NCBI GenBank assembly: GCA_030649775.1
Contig: JAUSFR010000070.1
Span: 1-24,810, forward strand
DNA length: 24,810 bases
Source: a bacterium
Lineage (GTDB): Bacteria; Patescibacteriota; Minisyncoccia; Phycocordibacterales; UBA10002
Direction of reading: 5' to 3'
The first letter of the stretch is position 1; every line of letters begins with the position of its first letter. The notes beneath the pieces were generated by a model that searched no databases, had not been told where the DNA came from, and saw only the letters and a list, made by a program, of their open reading frames with translations. This document shows positions 8,379 to 15,770 of the stretch, piece after piece. The position numbers were made by a program, and so were the translations under genes.

Positions 8379-8408
8379 AAACAAACAAGGGACAGCAACA
8401 AAAACAAA

Positions 8409-9320
8409 TTAAACGACTTTGTCTTTGGTTATTGTTTCTTGATTATTGGTGTTTAGAGCCAGCTTCGCGAGGGCGACTGCTCCTTCCCGCGTTTTCGTGA
8501 CTGCCATAAAACGATTTCGGTGAGCGAACACAGCGTCCGAAACACCCGTGACCTTTGCAAGCTCTCCGTCGCGAAGACCTGCCCAGTTTTTCGGCAAATC
8601 CTTTCTGTTGGTAAACACATGCGGGTTATCGCGAACGCAGTAGAGTCTCCACGTATCGCCCTGCGGATGCACCACATAGAGAGGTTCCGAAAACTTCGCG
8701 AGGACACTTTTCCATGAGTAGTCCACGGAAAGCACAATGAGCCGTTTGTCCACTGCCGTGGTGTACGCCTCCTTCACCTGTCTTTCCCCTTCAATAACCG
8801 CTTTTGCTCGATTGATTTCACGCTCAATAATTCGTTTTGCGAAGTGCGTTACCTCGGAAAAATGTTCGTCTGCGACAGAGGTATCCTCTTCCCAGGTGGG
8901 GGTAAAAGCACGAACCATAGCGGAAACGTCATATGAAGAAACATCCGCAAAGGTTGGCACACCAAGGTCAATACCGCTGTCATTCGCGTCAATCGGCGCA
9001 ACAAGCACCTCGTCCACCTTTTCCGCAACCCCTTTGCTTCCGCAGAGCTTCTCGCCGTAGCGTTTCCACACGAGTCCGAATGAGGCATACGGAATTGTCG
9101 TGGGGCGAATCCCTGCCCCAGAAGGCTGGTGGTGGTCAAAACGGCCTCTTTCCTCGTCATAGATACCGCCGACATCAACGACAATAGTCGCATCCGCAAT
9201 GCGCTTTTCGTCACGGGTACGTTCCACCGCGACCTCCCCCTCGGCAAGAAGAACGGTGGCCACGGCAAAGACATCGTCGGCGTGGAACTTTCCGTCATGA
9301 GTAACGATGCTTTTGGACAT
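8409..9320 (-). CDS. MYG1 / UPF0160 family metal-dependent hydrolase (DHH-like)
   Basis: 303 residues from ATG 9320. The family signature is clear: THDGKFHADDVFA at 7-19 (metal-binding His/Asp) and RFDHHQPSG at 61-69 (DHH motif), then a long helical region and a C-terminal domain with YVVHPQGDTWRLYCV. Eukaryotic MYG1 is reported as a 3'-5' RNA exonuclease; bacterial members are poorly studied, so the substrate here is unknown. A TTG 57 nt upstream would extend the protein into the end of the AI-2E-family gene; the ATG directly before SKSIVTHDGKFH fits the family better. It sits 53 nt after its upstream neighbour and probably shares its transcript. Confidence 0.88.
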   Translation of the reverse strand: MSKSIVTHDGKFHADDVFAVATVLLAEGEVAVERTRDEKRIADATIVVDVGGIYDEERGRFDHHQPSGAGIRPTTIPYASFGLVWKRYGEKLCGSKGVAEKVDEVLVAPIDANDSGIDLGVPTFADVSSYDVSAMVRAFTPTWEEDTSVADEHFSEVTHFAKRIIEREINRAKAVIEGERQVKEAYTTAVDKRLIVLSVDYSWKSVLAKFSEPLYVVHPQGDTWRLYCVRDNPHVFTNRKDLPKNWAGLRDGELAKVTGVSDAVFAHRNRFMAVTKTREGAVALAKLALNTNNQETITKDKVV

Positions 9321-9373
9321 TTCGTCACTGTAACACAAAACCCCGCCGGAGGGAATATGCAAAGCGCGTATGG

Positions 9374-10408
9374 TCAACTACTCGAGGGGTGGAGGAGTAG
9401 CGGGAAAATATCAAAGAGGGCGAAGAGGAGCGCAAGGGTAACCGGCCCAGCGAGAAACCCGATGGGGCCAAAGTGCGCAAGCCCTCCCAAAACGGAGAGA
9501 AGGATCAGAAACGGATGTATCTTGAGGTCGCGCTCAATGAGTATGGGGGCGAGCAAATTATCAATAAGACCGACGGCAAGGACTCCCCAAATAAGCAGAC
9601 CGACTGCGGAGGTCATACTCCCAAAGAAGAAGAGGTACACGACCACGGGCGCGATAACGAGCGCGGTCCCAATCCCGGGAATAAGCGCCGTAATCGCCGC
9701 CACGGCTCCCCAGAGCATAGGGCTCGGGACGCCAAAGAGCGCGAACCCAATACCGGAAAGGACTCCTTGTATGAGCGCAATGGAGAGCGCTCCCTTTACC
9801 ACCGAATTCACGGCCACTTCAAATCGGTTTAAAATACTTCGGTCATAGGTGTCGGACAGCGGGGAAAGAAAGATGAGGTGTTCACGAAACTTCTTTCCGT
9901 CCCGAAGAAAGTAAAATACCCCAAGCAACATCAGGAAAAGCTCAAGCACCGCGGTAAAGACCTTTCCGAAAAGCGAACCGAGATTCTGAACGATGAGACC
10001 GAACCCCTGCTTCAGATACGAAATAAGGTCCAAGGAGAATCCGGGGAAAAGGGGTCGCACCAGATTTTGAATATAGTCGGTTCCCGTCTGTATCATTCCT
10101 TGGTCTAGCCCTCCCTCGGAGATACCCCGATAAAAATCCTGCGCATCCCTAAAAATAAAGAACCCGAAGAAAAACAGCGGGACAACGATGACCAAAACAA
10201 GCGCGAACACCGTAAGCATCGCCGATAACACCGGGTGGTCACCCACGCGACGAAGAATCGCCTGATAGAACGGTCGGAAGACAATGGTAAACACAACCGC
10301 AAGAAAAAGGCCCGACAGATAGGGTTTCAGGATAAAAAACGTAAGAAGCGCCACAATGGTCGCAAGAACAAAGAAAAAACCTATTTCTATTCGTCGTGAC
10401 GTTGGCAT
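9374..10408 (-). CDS. AI-2E family transporter-like membrane protein
   Basis: 344 residues. The family architecture (PF01594) is seen: two N-terminal hydrophobic helices (about 10-50), a third helix pair near 60-90, a soluble segment (about 90-145), then several helices with the conserved Pro/Gly-rich stretch AAITALIPGIGTALVIAP and a LLAPILIERDLKIHP loop near the C-terminus. Members have been linked to autoinducer-2 export, Na+/H+ exchange or other transport; the substrate cannot be told from sequence. Start ATG 10408 is 3 nt after the stop of 10412-10834, which indicates one operon. The stop is TGA at 9374-9376. Confidence 0.93.
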   Translation of the reverse strand: MPTSRRIEIGFFFVLATIVALLTFFILKPYLSGLFLAVVFTIVFRPFYQAILRRVGDHPVLSAMLTVFALVLVIVVPLFFFGFFIFRDAQDFYRGISEGGLDQGMIQTGTDYIQNLVRPLFPGFSLDLISYLKQGFGLIVQNLGSLFGKVFTAVLELFLMLLGVFYFLRDGKKFREHLIFLSPLSDTYDRSILNRFEVAVNSVVKGALSIALIQGVLSGIGFALFGVPSPMLWGAVAAITALIPGIGTALVIAPVVVYLFFFGSMTSAVGLLIWGVLAVGLIDNLLAPILIERDLKIHPFLILLSVLGGLAHFGPIGFLAGPVTLALLFALFDIFPLLLHPSSS

Positions 10409-10411
10409 AGG

Positions 10412-10834
10412 CTATCGTATGGTCTTCCCACTAAAAAATATCCCCCGCAGCGTTTTACTTCCATAATAGAGCGCGAAAAAGAAGAGTAAAGCCAAGAGCT
10501 GGTTAACGGCAAAAAACCACCACTTGAGTGAGGTATCTATCTGCCAGAAGGTGGACACGGCTTCATATTCAAAGGCAAAACCTCCCAGTGCTGCCACCAG
10601 TGTGCACACGACCATAACCGAACGGGAAAGCGGACTTAAGAGCCCCGCGAGAAAACCAACCACGATAATCATGGCCATTGAAAAAATCCCGTTAAACGGA
10701 ATGAGCGAGTTAAAGACGGGTAAGGTAAGAAGCATCACTATCGCACTTACGATAAAGAGACTTCGGACCTCCCTTCCGTAGTAATGCTCGTGTGTGAGGT
10801 ATTCCTTCGCGGAATTGTAATCAATGTCAGCCAT
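10412..10834 (-). CDS. Small four-helix membrane protein, unknown function
   Basis: 140 residues, not recognised. A charged N-terminus (MADIDYNSAKEYLTHEHYYG) is followed by four hydrophobic segments at about 24-44, 50-68, 71-90 and 105-125, and a short basic C-terminus (KTLRGIFFSGKTIR). It is sandwiched in the same orientation between another small membrane protein (33 nt upstream) and the AI-2E-family gene (3 nt downstream), so they are probably co-transcribed and might act together in the membrane. No known motif was seen. Confidence 0.8.
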   Translation of the reverse strand: MADIDYNSAKEYLTHEHYYGREVRSLFIVSAIVMLLTLPVFNSLIPFNGIFSMAMIIVVGFLAGLLSPLSRSVMVVCTLVAALGGFAFEYEAVSTFWQIDTSLKWWFFAVNQLLALLFFFALYYGSKTLRGIFFSGKTIR

Positions 10835-10839
10835 GGTTT

Positions 10840-10872
10840 AGATATTAGACAATTAGACAGTAGACACTAGAC
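10840..10872. repeat. Short TAGAC-type tandem repeat
   Basis: ATTAGACA twice, then GTAGACA and CTAGACT: a 7-8-nt tandem repeat filling the spacer between two small membrane-protein genes and containing the stop codon of the upstream one (10867-10869). Confidence 0.75.
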
Positions 10873-11274
10873 TTTTTCATTTTTGAGCGTGGCAATTTCT
10901 TTCTCAAGATGCTCCAGTTTCTTGTAGATATCGATGAGAAGCGTACCCTCGGCCCGAACCTCGCTTTCGGTCTTTTCTTCAAGTTTCTTCTCGCGCGTGA
11001 GTCCCGAGAGGATAATGCGGTCTCCGATGAAGAAGGAAACAAAGAGCCCGGTAAGAAGCAGTACTATGGCACTCAGTACCATGGAGACCTGTGCTCCGAG
11101 GAGTGTCTCCCACATACCACCGCTTTGCTCAAGAATATCCGCCGTGTGCCACACACCTCTCCAAAACATAACGATAGCGGTGCCTCCGATGACGCCGTAT
11201 ACAATCGGCGAGCGTGAGAGCTTCGCCCGAGCCTTGTCCTCAACTTTATCAAAAAATCTGATGAGTGTGTTCAT
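10867..11274 (-). CDS. Small membrane protein with C-terminal coiled coil, unknown function
   Basis: 135 residues, not recognised. A basic amphipathic N-terminus (FFDKVEDKARAKL), two hydrophobic helices at about 24-45 and 60-83, then a charged coiled-coil tail (REKKLEEKTESEVRAEG, then IYKKLEHLEKEIATL), probably cytoplasmic. It lies 16 nt after the secreted beta-helix gene and 33 nt before the next membrane gene, so it is likely part of the same operon. A scaffold or regulatory role for its neighbours is only a guess. Confidence 0.78.
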   Translation of the reverse strand: MNTLIRFFDKVEDKARAKLSRSPIVYGVIGGTAIVMFWRGVWHTADILEQSGGMWETLLGAQVSMVLSAIVLLLTGLFVSFFIGDRIILSGLTREKKLEEKTESEVRAEGTLLIDIYKKLEHLEKEIATLKNEKV

Positions 11275-11290
11275 GCCGTGCGCCTGCCCA

Positions 11291-12403
11291 TTATTCGCGA
11301 GAGCGAAGGAACCTCATAAAAAGTGTTCCCAGAGAGCCCGCGATAGAAAGCATCAGTATACCATGGAACAGGCCTCCGAAAAACGGCACGGCGGAAATGA
11401 CCGAGAGAAACAGGACACCGAGAAGCACCGGGCGGTAGGTGAGAGGAAAGGCCGAACGCTTGAAAAACAGGCGTTCACCCCAGACTCCGACGAGAATACC
11501 GGCCAAGCCCCACGAAAGTAAGAGCAGGAGCGAGTAAAGTGACATAAGCGCAAACGCGAGGGGAATACCGATGATGGTCGGAAGCAGTATCACCGCGACG
11601 AGCGGGAGGATAATGCCAATGAGTAGTCCGCGGAGGGCGCGTGTCCAGAAATTGGGAAGTGTTTCAAGGAGTACTTCTTCCGTACGCTCGCGGGCGAGCA
11701 GAAAGAGCGCGAATCCAAACGCAAGCATCATCAGTATCCGTAGCGAAAAAAGTCCGCCAAAGAACATCGTGCCGAAGTCACTGCCGTTTTGCTTTTTCGC
11801 ATCCAGAATGACCTTGCCGGTAATCGCGACATTGACGGGGGGCGTGAGAATGCCTTCGTTATGCTGGATAAAATCTCCACCGATGCGAGACGGCGCCACG
11901 AAAGTGCCTTTTCCCCACAGCTCCACATCCCCGTCAATCGCACCCGAAAGCGTAAGCGCGCCCGAGAGTACCTTAACGTCTCCGTGTACGGTACCCGCGA
12001 TGTCCACCGACCCGCCGATAACATAGAGTGAACCTTTCACTTCGGCCTTGGGACCTATCACCACCCGCGAACCGATAACCACCACATCGTCCGCGACCGT
12101 GCCGTTAAGTGTGACGCGTTCGCCCACAATACGGATGTCGTCACCCACGGGACCTTCTATCCGCACTTCCTCCCCCAAAAAGAGTATGTCGCCCGAAATG
12201 GCGCTTTCGCTAAAAATAGTCCTCCCGAGCGCTGTTGCATCTCCCCAAACAGCCCCCGAAAACGTCGCGGTTCGTCCCAGCGTATAGAGGTCGTCAGGTG
12301 TTTCCTCGGCTCCCTTCAAGAAATAATCACCAACATGAAGAGAAACGGCCGAAGCCGAAAAGGGCAACAACAGCGCAACCAGAAGTAGGGTTCTTTTGAA
12401 CAT
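11291..12403 (-). CDS. Secreted-face beta-helix (bactofilin-like) membrane protein
   Basis: 370 residues. A signal peptide is visible (MFKRTLLLVALLLPFSASA, likely cut after residue 19). Residues about 40-200 are a series of short beta-helix turns with recurring GD/DD-[VI]-x-[VI]-x-G words (SGDILFLGEEVRIEG, GDDIRIVGERVTLNG, HGDVKVLSGALTLSG), the pattern of polymer-forming/bactofilin-like proteins. The C-terminal half has about five or six hydrophobic helices (from about 220) and ends in a basic tail. Because of the signal peptide the beta-helix should face outside the membrane, unlike cytosolic bactofilins. A structural surface role is inference. No Shine-Dalgarno beyond a weak AAG; AATAACC-type repeats lie upstream. 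Confidence 0.82.
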   Translation of the reverse strand: MFKRTLLLVALLLPFSASAVSLHVGDYFLKGAEETPDDLYTLGRTATFSGAVWGDATALGRTIFSESAISGDILFLGEEVRIEGPVGDDIRIVGERVTLNGTVADDVVVIGSRVVIGPKAEVKGSLYVIGGSVDIAGTVHGDVKVLSGALTLSGAIDGDVELWGKGTFVAPSRIGGDFIQHNEGILTPPVNVAITGKVILDAKKQNGSDFGTMFFGGLFSLRILMMLAFGFALFLLARERTEEVLLETLPNFWTRALRGLLIGIILPLVAVILLPTIIGIPLAFALMSLYSLLLLLSWGLAGILVGVWGERLFFKRSAFPLTYRPVLLGVLFLSVISAVPFFGGLFHGILMLSIAGSLGTLFMRFLRSRE

Positions 12404-12415
12404 TTCTTAAGTATA

Positions 12416-12468
12416 AATAATCAATAACCAAGAAACAATAACCAAGAAAACCACAATACACAATAACC
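12416..12468. repeat. AATAACC-type heptamer array
   Basis: Units in strict 7-nt register: AATAATC, AATAACC, AAGAAAC, AATAACC, AAGAAAA, then an 11-nt break and AATAACC again at 12462-12468. It fills the spacer between the ABC permease end and the beta-helix gene start. Confidence 0.9.
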
Positions 12469-12504
12469 AAAAAACCTATTGCGAAGGTGAAGTCTGGTGA
12501 TTGC

Positions 12505-12527
12505 TTGGAGCTTGTTTCTTGGTTATT
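12505..12527. repeat. 23-bp inverted partner of 13351-13373
   Basis: TTGGAGCTTGTTTCTTGGTT plus ATT is the exact reverse complement of 13351-13373; with one mismatch the match extends to 27 bp. Read on the minus strand it is AATAACC-AAGAAAC-AAGCTCC in the same 7-nt register as the other arrays. The pair encloses the ABC permease gene. Confidence 0.9.
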
Positions 12528-12545
12528 AAGATTTCAGGTTTCCCG

Positions 12546-13337
12546 TTACCCCTCCAATTTCAGCAGTTTCCCTTCCCGTTTGACGTAGGAGAACATTCGG
12601 GCGAAAAACCAGAGCGTCAGTACGAGATAGACGGCATTGGTGGCAAATGCCCCGACGAGAAGCTCCGTGGGGAGGCTTCCCGTCGACAAAACACTCCGCA
12701 TCCCTTCAAAGACATAGGTTGACGGCAAAAGCTGTGCAACTACTTGGAGTCCTGGTGGAAGCGCGGACACCGGATAGAACACCGCGGAGAATGGCTGTAT
12801 CAGTATGATAAAGCCAAACGCGAGTATTTGTGCCGAGGTACCGAACCGGAGAATGATGGCGTTCGTGAAGATGCCGAGTGACCAACCAAACAGAAAGAGG
12901 CTGAGTATGAACGGGATGAGGTAGAATCCAAGGGTAAAGAGATTGAAGTGATAGAAAAGATACGACAGTGACGTAAGGACTACTCCCACCAAAAAGATAC
13001 GTACGACACCGACAAGCACGGTTGCGCCGAGAAACTCGGAAAGGCGAAGGGGGGTGACGAAAATATTGAGCAAGTTTTTCTCCCAGATTTCTTCCAAAAA
13101 CGCGATGGAGACCGATTTTTGCGACTGGTTGAGAAAGTCCCAAAATACAACGGCTCCGAGGAGCACGGTGATGGCATTAAATCCCGCGATGTGGAGCTTA
13201 TCAATATAGAGACTCAAAAACCCCCACACCAAAATATCCATGACCGGCCAATACACAATGTCCATAATGCGAGGAAAACTCCTCTTGAAAAGGTACATAT
13301 GGCGTATAAGCAAGGCATTGATGCGGTAGAACTTCAT
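12546..13337 (-). CDS. ABC-2 type transporter permease
   Basis: 263 residues with six hydrophobic segments, matching the ABC-2 permease fold (DrrB/polysaccharide-export type): an N-terminal RHMYLFKRSFPRIMDIVYWP entry helix with YWP, then helices near 30-50, 60-80, 105-135, 140-165, 170-195 and 225-245, and the family's hydrophobic Q-P-x-S-A-V-F-Y-P-V motif (IQPFSAVFYPVSALPP) near 180-195. It should form the membrane channel for the ATPase encoded at 13456-14181, 118 nt upstream. The substrate (lipid, glycan or drug) is not readable from the sequence. The gene is enclosed by inverted heptamer-type repeats. Confidence 0.92.
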   Translation of the reverse strand: MKFYRINALLIRHMYLFKRSFPRIMDIVYWPVMDILVWGFLSLYIDKLHIAGFNAITVLLGAVVFWDFLNQSQKSVSIAFLEEIWEKNLLNIFVTPLRLSEFLGATVLVGVVRIFLVGVVLTSLSYLFYHFNLFTLGFYLIPFILSLFLFGWSLGIFTNAIILRFGTSAQILAFGFIILIQPFSAVFYPVSALPPGLQVVAQLLPSTYVFEGMRSVLSTGSLPTELLVGAFATNAVYLVLTLWFFARMFSYVKREGKLLKLEG

Positions 13338-13350
13338 AGATTAAAATCCC

Positions 13351-13378
13351 AATAACCAAGAAACAAGCTCCAAACAAA
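13351..13378. repeat. AATAACC-type heptamers, inverted partner of 12505-12527
   Basis: AATAACC, AAGAAAC, AAGCTCC, AAACAAA in strict 7-nt register immediately upstream of the permease start. Confidence 0.9.
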
Positions 13379-13425
13379 TTCCAATACACAACACTGAGTA
13401 CCCCTGCACCCGAAGAATGCTGTTT

Positions 13426-13452
13426 GGTTATTGTTTCTTGGTGATTGGTTAT
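13426..13452. repeat. Reverse-orientation AATAACC-type repeat
   Basis: GGTTATTGTTTCTTGGTGATTG at 13426-13447 is the reverse complement of 12422-12443 with one mismatch. It lies just downstream of the ABC ATPase stop and forms the outer member of a nested inverted pair around the permease gene. Confidence 0.85.
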
Positions 13453-13455
13453 TCT

Positions 13456-14181
13456 TCATGTTTGCCTTGCAATATGAAGGAACACATCGTTGAGGTCTTC
13501 GTGTCCGTATTTTTTAACCAGCTCCGCCGGTACTCCTTCATCTTTGAACTTTCCATGCTGAATGAAAATAACCTTATCGCAAATCTCCTCAACCTCTTCC
13601 ATATTATGCGAGGTGTAAAGAATAGTGACGCCTCGCTCCTTCTGAATACGCATCAGGAGTTGTCGAGTTCGGTCGGCGATGTCGGGGTCAAGCGAAGCGG
13701 TCGGTTCATCCAAAAGGAGAAGCTTTGGGTCGTTGAGAAGTGCTTTGGTGAGGTTGAGCCTCGTAAGCTGACCGGTGGAAAGGTTGTAGGTCATCTTTTT
13801 TAGAAAGTCGCGTATTTCAAAGAAGTCCACGAGTTCATCAATTTTCTTCCGTAATTCTTTCACCCCGTAGAGTCTCCCAAACGTCAGCAGATTTTCATAG
13901 ACAGTGAGATTTCCGGGAAGCGAAACATACGGTGAAGAAAAGTTAAGTTGCTGGAGTATCGCTTCACGGTCGGAGGCATACTCCTTGCCGAAAATGCGAA
14001 TAGTTCCGCTGGTCGGCGTAATCAGGTCAAGGAGCATCTGTATCGTCGTCGTCTTCCCCGCCCCGTTTGGTCCCAAGAGCCCAGTGATAGTGCCTTCCTC
14101 AACACGAAAAAAAAGTCCGTCTACCGCGCGTACGGAACCGAACTCCTTGACCAGATTATCAACCTCAATAATAGCGCTCAT
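13456..14181 (-). CDS. ABC transporter ATP-binding protein
   Basis: 241 residues, a complete nucleotide-binding domain that powers the adjacent ABC-2 permease. Walker A GPNGAGKTT at 37-45; Q-loop region near LNFSSPY 79-85; signature LSTGQ at 134-138 (the usual second residue pair SG is ST here); Walker B LLLLDEP at 154-160 with D-loop SLD; H-loop TSHNMEEVEE near 190. The start at 14181 overlaps the preceding nucleotidyltransferase stop by 4 nt (ATGA), implying translational coupling. The C-terminus ends in a short helix without an extra regulatory domain. Confidence 0.95.
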   Translation of the reverse strand: MSAIIEVDNLVKEFGSVRAVDGLFFRVEEGTITGLLGPNGAGKTTTIQMLLDLITPTSGTIRIFGKEYASDREAILQQLNFSSPYVSLPGNLTVYENLLTFGRLYGVKELRKKIDELVDFFEIRDFLKKMTYNLSTGQLTRLNLTKALLNDPKLLLLDEPTASLDPDIADRTRQLLMRIQKERGVTILYTSHNMEEVEEICDKVIFIQHGKFKDEGVPAELVKKYGHEDLNDVFLHIARQT

Positions 14182-14672
14182 TTCTTCATTCTACCTCGCT
14201 CTTCTCCTTTTTTGAAGCGGGCCACGAGTTCCGAACTTGAGCGTATTTTGCCTCCCTTACCGACATTGAAAACGGCGGTGATACCGAGTGCCTCGCACAG
14301 GTCCGCTTCGGGATTGAGTGATGAGGTTGGATTTTTGGCGTCCGAAACGGTGCGGTCGCCCCCGTTCGCGAAAATATCCGGACAAATCTTTTTAAGTTCG
14401 CGACAAATGCTCCGGTCGGGGTCGTTTTCAACGTGCGAAGAAAGTATCACCTCATCCACACCATGGAGCGACTCGAGTATTTCCTTTCGGTCCGCTTCGG
14501 ACATAAACGTAAACCCTTTTTTCTTGAGCAACCAATTATCGTTGTTCAATATGACGACAAGTTTATCGCCGAGCTTTTTCGCCTCATTAATAAGCCTGAC
14601 ATGGCCAATGTGAATGGGGTCAAACCCACCAGAAACCGCCACCACCTTTTGTTTCTTTGCTTTTGTTTTCAT
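14178..14672 (-). CDS. Cytidylyltransferase-like nucleotidyltransferase
   Basis: 164 residues. The HxGH nucleotidyltransferase fold is clear: VAVSGGFDPIHIGHVRLI at 11-28 with HIGH at 21-24, a Lys-rich loop (NNDNWLLKKKGFTFM) and a C-terminal RSSSELV in the position of the ISSTxI motif. This family includes glycerol-3-phosphate cytidylyltransferase (TagD), ethanolamine-phosphate cytidylyltransferase and heptose-phosphate adenylyltransferase (HldE C-domain). The exact substrate is open; activation of a sugar or polyol phosphate for surface polymers would fit the coupled ABC-2 exporter, which it overlaps by 4 nt. That functional link is inference. Confidence 0.88.
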   Translation of the reverse strand: MKTKAKKQKVVAVSGGFDPIHIGHVRLINEAKKLGDKLVVILNNDNWLLKKKGFTFMSEADRKEILESLHGVDEVILSSHVENDPDRSICRELKKICPDIFANGGDRTVSDAKNPTSSLNPEADLCEALGITAVFNVGKGGKIRSSSELVARFKKGEERGRMKK

Positions 14673-14716
14673 ACGAGAAACCTATCGCTAGTAGAACCGA
14701 TTTGCCCGCTATTTCG

Positions 14717-15175
14717 TTACCCTTTTCCTCCCAATCTTTCAAGCGCCGCAAGTGCGTACTTTCTGGTGTTGGGAAGGAGGTCCATAGTCAGTAGCTCCTC
14801 TTTTGTGCACCAGCGACATTCATCGCTTCGGTCTTCCTCGTGCTCGGGGTTAATGATGCTACTTTGCGAGGTAGCAAAATAGATGAACGAAACATGCTCG
14901 TGAGTCGGCGTAATGTGATGACGGTTGATGGCAACCGGAGGAAGGAGGTCACCTTGTCCCGACCCGATGCGGGAACCGCCCACAAGCTCTACCGCGAGTC
15001 CTACCTCTTCCTTCACCTCCCGAAGGGACGCCTCCACGGGGTCTTCGTTAAGCTCAATGTGTCCGCCAGGCCCAAGCCAGATTTTCATTTTATCGTGCAT
15101 ACGAAGAAGCACCTTGTCTTTGTAGACAATGAACACCTCAACGGTAAAATCTATTTTTTCGTGAATGTGGGGCAT
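14717..15175 (-). CDS. Nudix hydrolase
   Basis: 152 residues from ATG 15175. A complete Nudix box GGHIELNEDPVEASLREVKE followed by EVGL lies at 38-60 and supplies the Mg2+-binding REVKEE. Such enzymes hydrolyse nucleoside diphosphates linked to another group; the substrate is unknown. Starts further upstream at a non-ATG codon would only translate the AATAACC spacer repeats, so the ATG before PHIHEKIDFTVEVF is chosen. It follows a second, clearly different Nudix gene by about 60 nt, probably on one transcript. Confidence 0.92.
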   Translation of the reverse strand: MPHIHEKIDFTVEVFIVYKDKVLLRMHDKMKIWLGPGGHIELNEDPVEASLREVKEEVGLAVELVGGSRIGSGQGDLLPPVAINRHHITPTHEHVSFIYFATSQSSIINPEHEEDRSDECRWCTKEELLTMDLLPNTRKYALAALERLGGKG

Positions 15176-15182
15176 GGGGAGC

Positions 15183-15224
15183 AATAACCAATAACCAAGA
15201 TACAATAACCAAGATACAATAACC
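15183..15224. repeat. AATAACC/AAGATAC heptamer array, six units
   Basis: AATAACC, AATAACC, AAGATAC, AATAACC, AAGATAC, AATAACC in perfect 7-nt register, then degenerate AAAGAAG and two AAATCAA units. The last units overlap the end of the upstream Nudix gene (stop at 15235-15237). Confidence 0.95.
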
Positions 15225-15234
15225 AAAGAAGAAA

Positions 15235-15657
15235 TCAAAAATCAAAATAATTCTTGCCGGTTTGGTATGCTTCAATGGCACTATCGCACGCGCCGAAACG
15301 AGGCGAAGGGAGATGTCCTAGGTCAAACCATTTCCATTCTTCGCATTTGTGGGGTTCGCGCAGTTCCGGTTCTCCGCTTTTCCAGTCTGCGATGAGACCC
15401 ACATCAACATAGTGTTTCGGCGCATATAGTTTGAAGTTCATCAGTCGGTTGAAACGAACATTCTCAATTTCCATACCGGTTTCCTCCATAACTTCTCGCT
15501 TCGCGCACTCCTCAAACGATTCCATATGTTCAAGGTGTCCTCCAGGCCACGCCCACTCGCCTGCCCCGTGCGAACTCTTGCGCTTTCCCATAAGCACTTT
15601 GCCATCTTTGATGACCATCACTCCGATACCTACCTTTGGGCGTTCGTTTGGTTCCAT
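15235..15657 (-). CDS. Nudix hydrolase, MutT-like
   Basis: 140 residues. The Nudix box GGHLEHMESFEECAKREVME followed by ETGM is at 39-62, preceded by HGAGEWAWPGG, a layout common in MutT/dNTP-cleaning enzymes (for example NUDT15/MTH1-like). It probably hydrolyses a damaged or surplus nucleotide, but the substrate is not certain. The start ATG 15657 is supported by the family's N-terminal VGIGVMVIKDGKVLMGKR strand. The stop TGA falls inside AAATCAA heptamers of the downstream spacer. A double-hairpin element lies just upstream. Confidence 0.92.
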   Translation of the reverse strand: MEPNERPKVGIGVMVIKDGKVLMGKRKSSHGAGEWAWPGGHLEHMESFEECAKREVMEETGMEIENVRFNRLMNFKLYAPKHYVDVGLIADWKSGEPELREPHKCEEWKWFDLGHLPSPRFGACDSAIEAYQTGKNYFDF

Positions 15658-15680
15658 AAAGATATTGGTTACATTTCTTC

Positions 15681-15756
15681 TGTCATTCCCGTGAAAACGG
15701 GAATCCAGTCGGTGTCTAAATTCTGGATCCCCACTTTCGTGGGGATGACATGACAG
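15681..15756. repeat. Double-hairpin TGTCATTCC element, copy 2
   Basis: TGTCATTCCCGT-gaaa-ACGGGAATCCAG forms hairpin one (ATTCCCGT/ACGGGAAT), a 14-nt spacer follows, then CTGGATCCCCACtttcGTGGGGATGACA forms hairpin two. This is the most regular copy in the window. It occupies the spacer between maf and the MutT-like gene. Confidence 0.85.
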
Positions 15757-15770
15757 AGTACTGTCATGTC
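15747..15770 (-). terminator. Hairpin over the maf stop codon
   Basis: GACATGACAG (15747-15756), AGTA loop, CTGTCATGTC (15761-15770): a perfect 10-bp stem containing the maf stop TGA (15764-15766) and overlapping the end of the double-hairpin element. No T-tract follows, so termination is uncertain; mRNA 3'-end protection is an alternative. Confidence 0.4.

Noticed and set aside
8329..8388. Longer start for obg adding 20 residues
   Set aside because: The extension (LVIGYWLLVIGY) is just the translated AATAACC array and the start would be TTG; the ATG at 8328 matches the family N-terminus. The same reasoning rejects the longer starts of the MYG1-family, Nudix (15175) and maf genes.
12422..13447. 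Composite transposon around the ABC permease
   Set aside because: No transposase and no target-site duplication; the repeats belong to the general spacer vocabulary and the partner ATPase lies outside.
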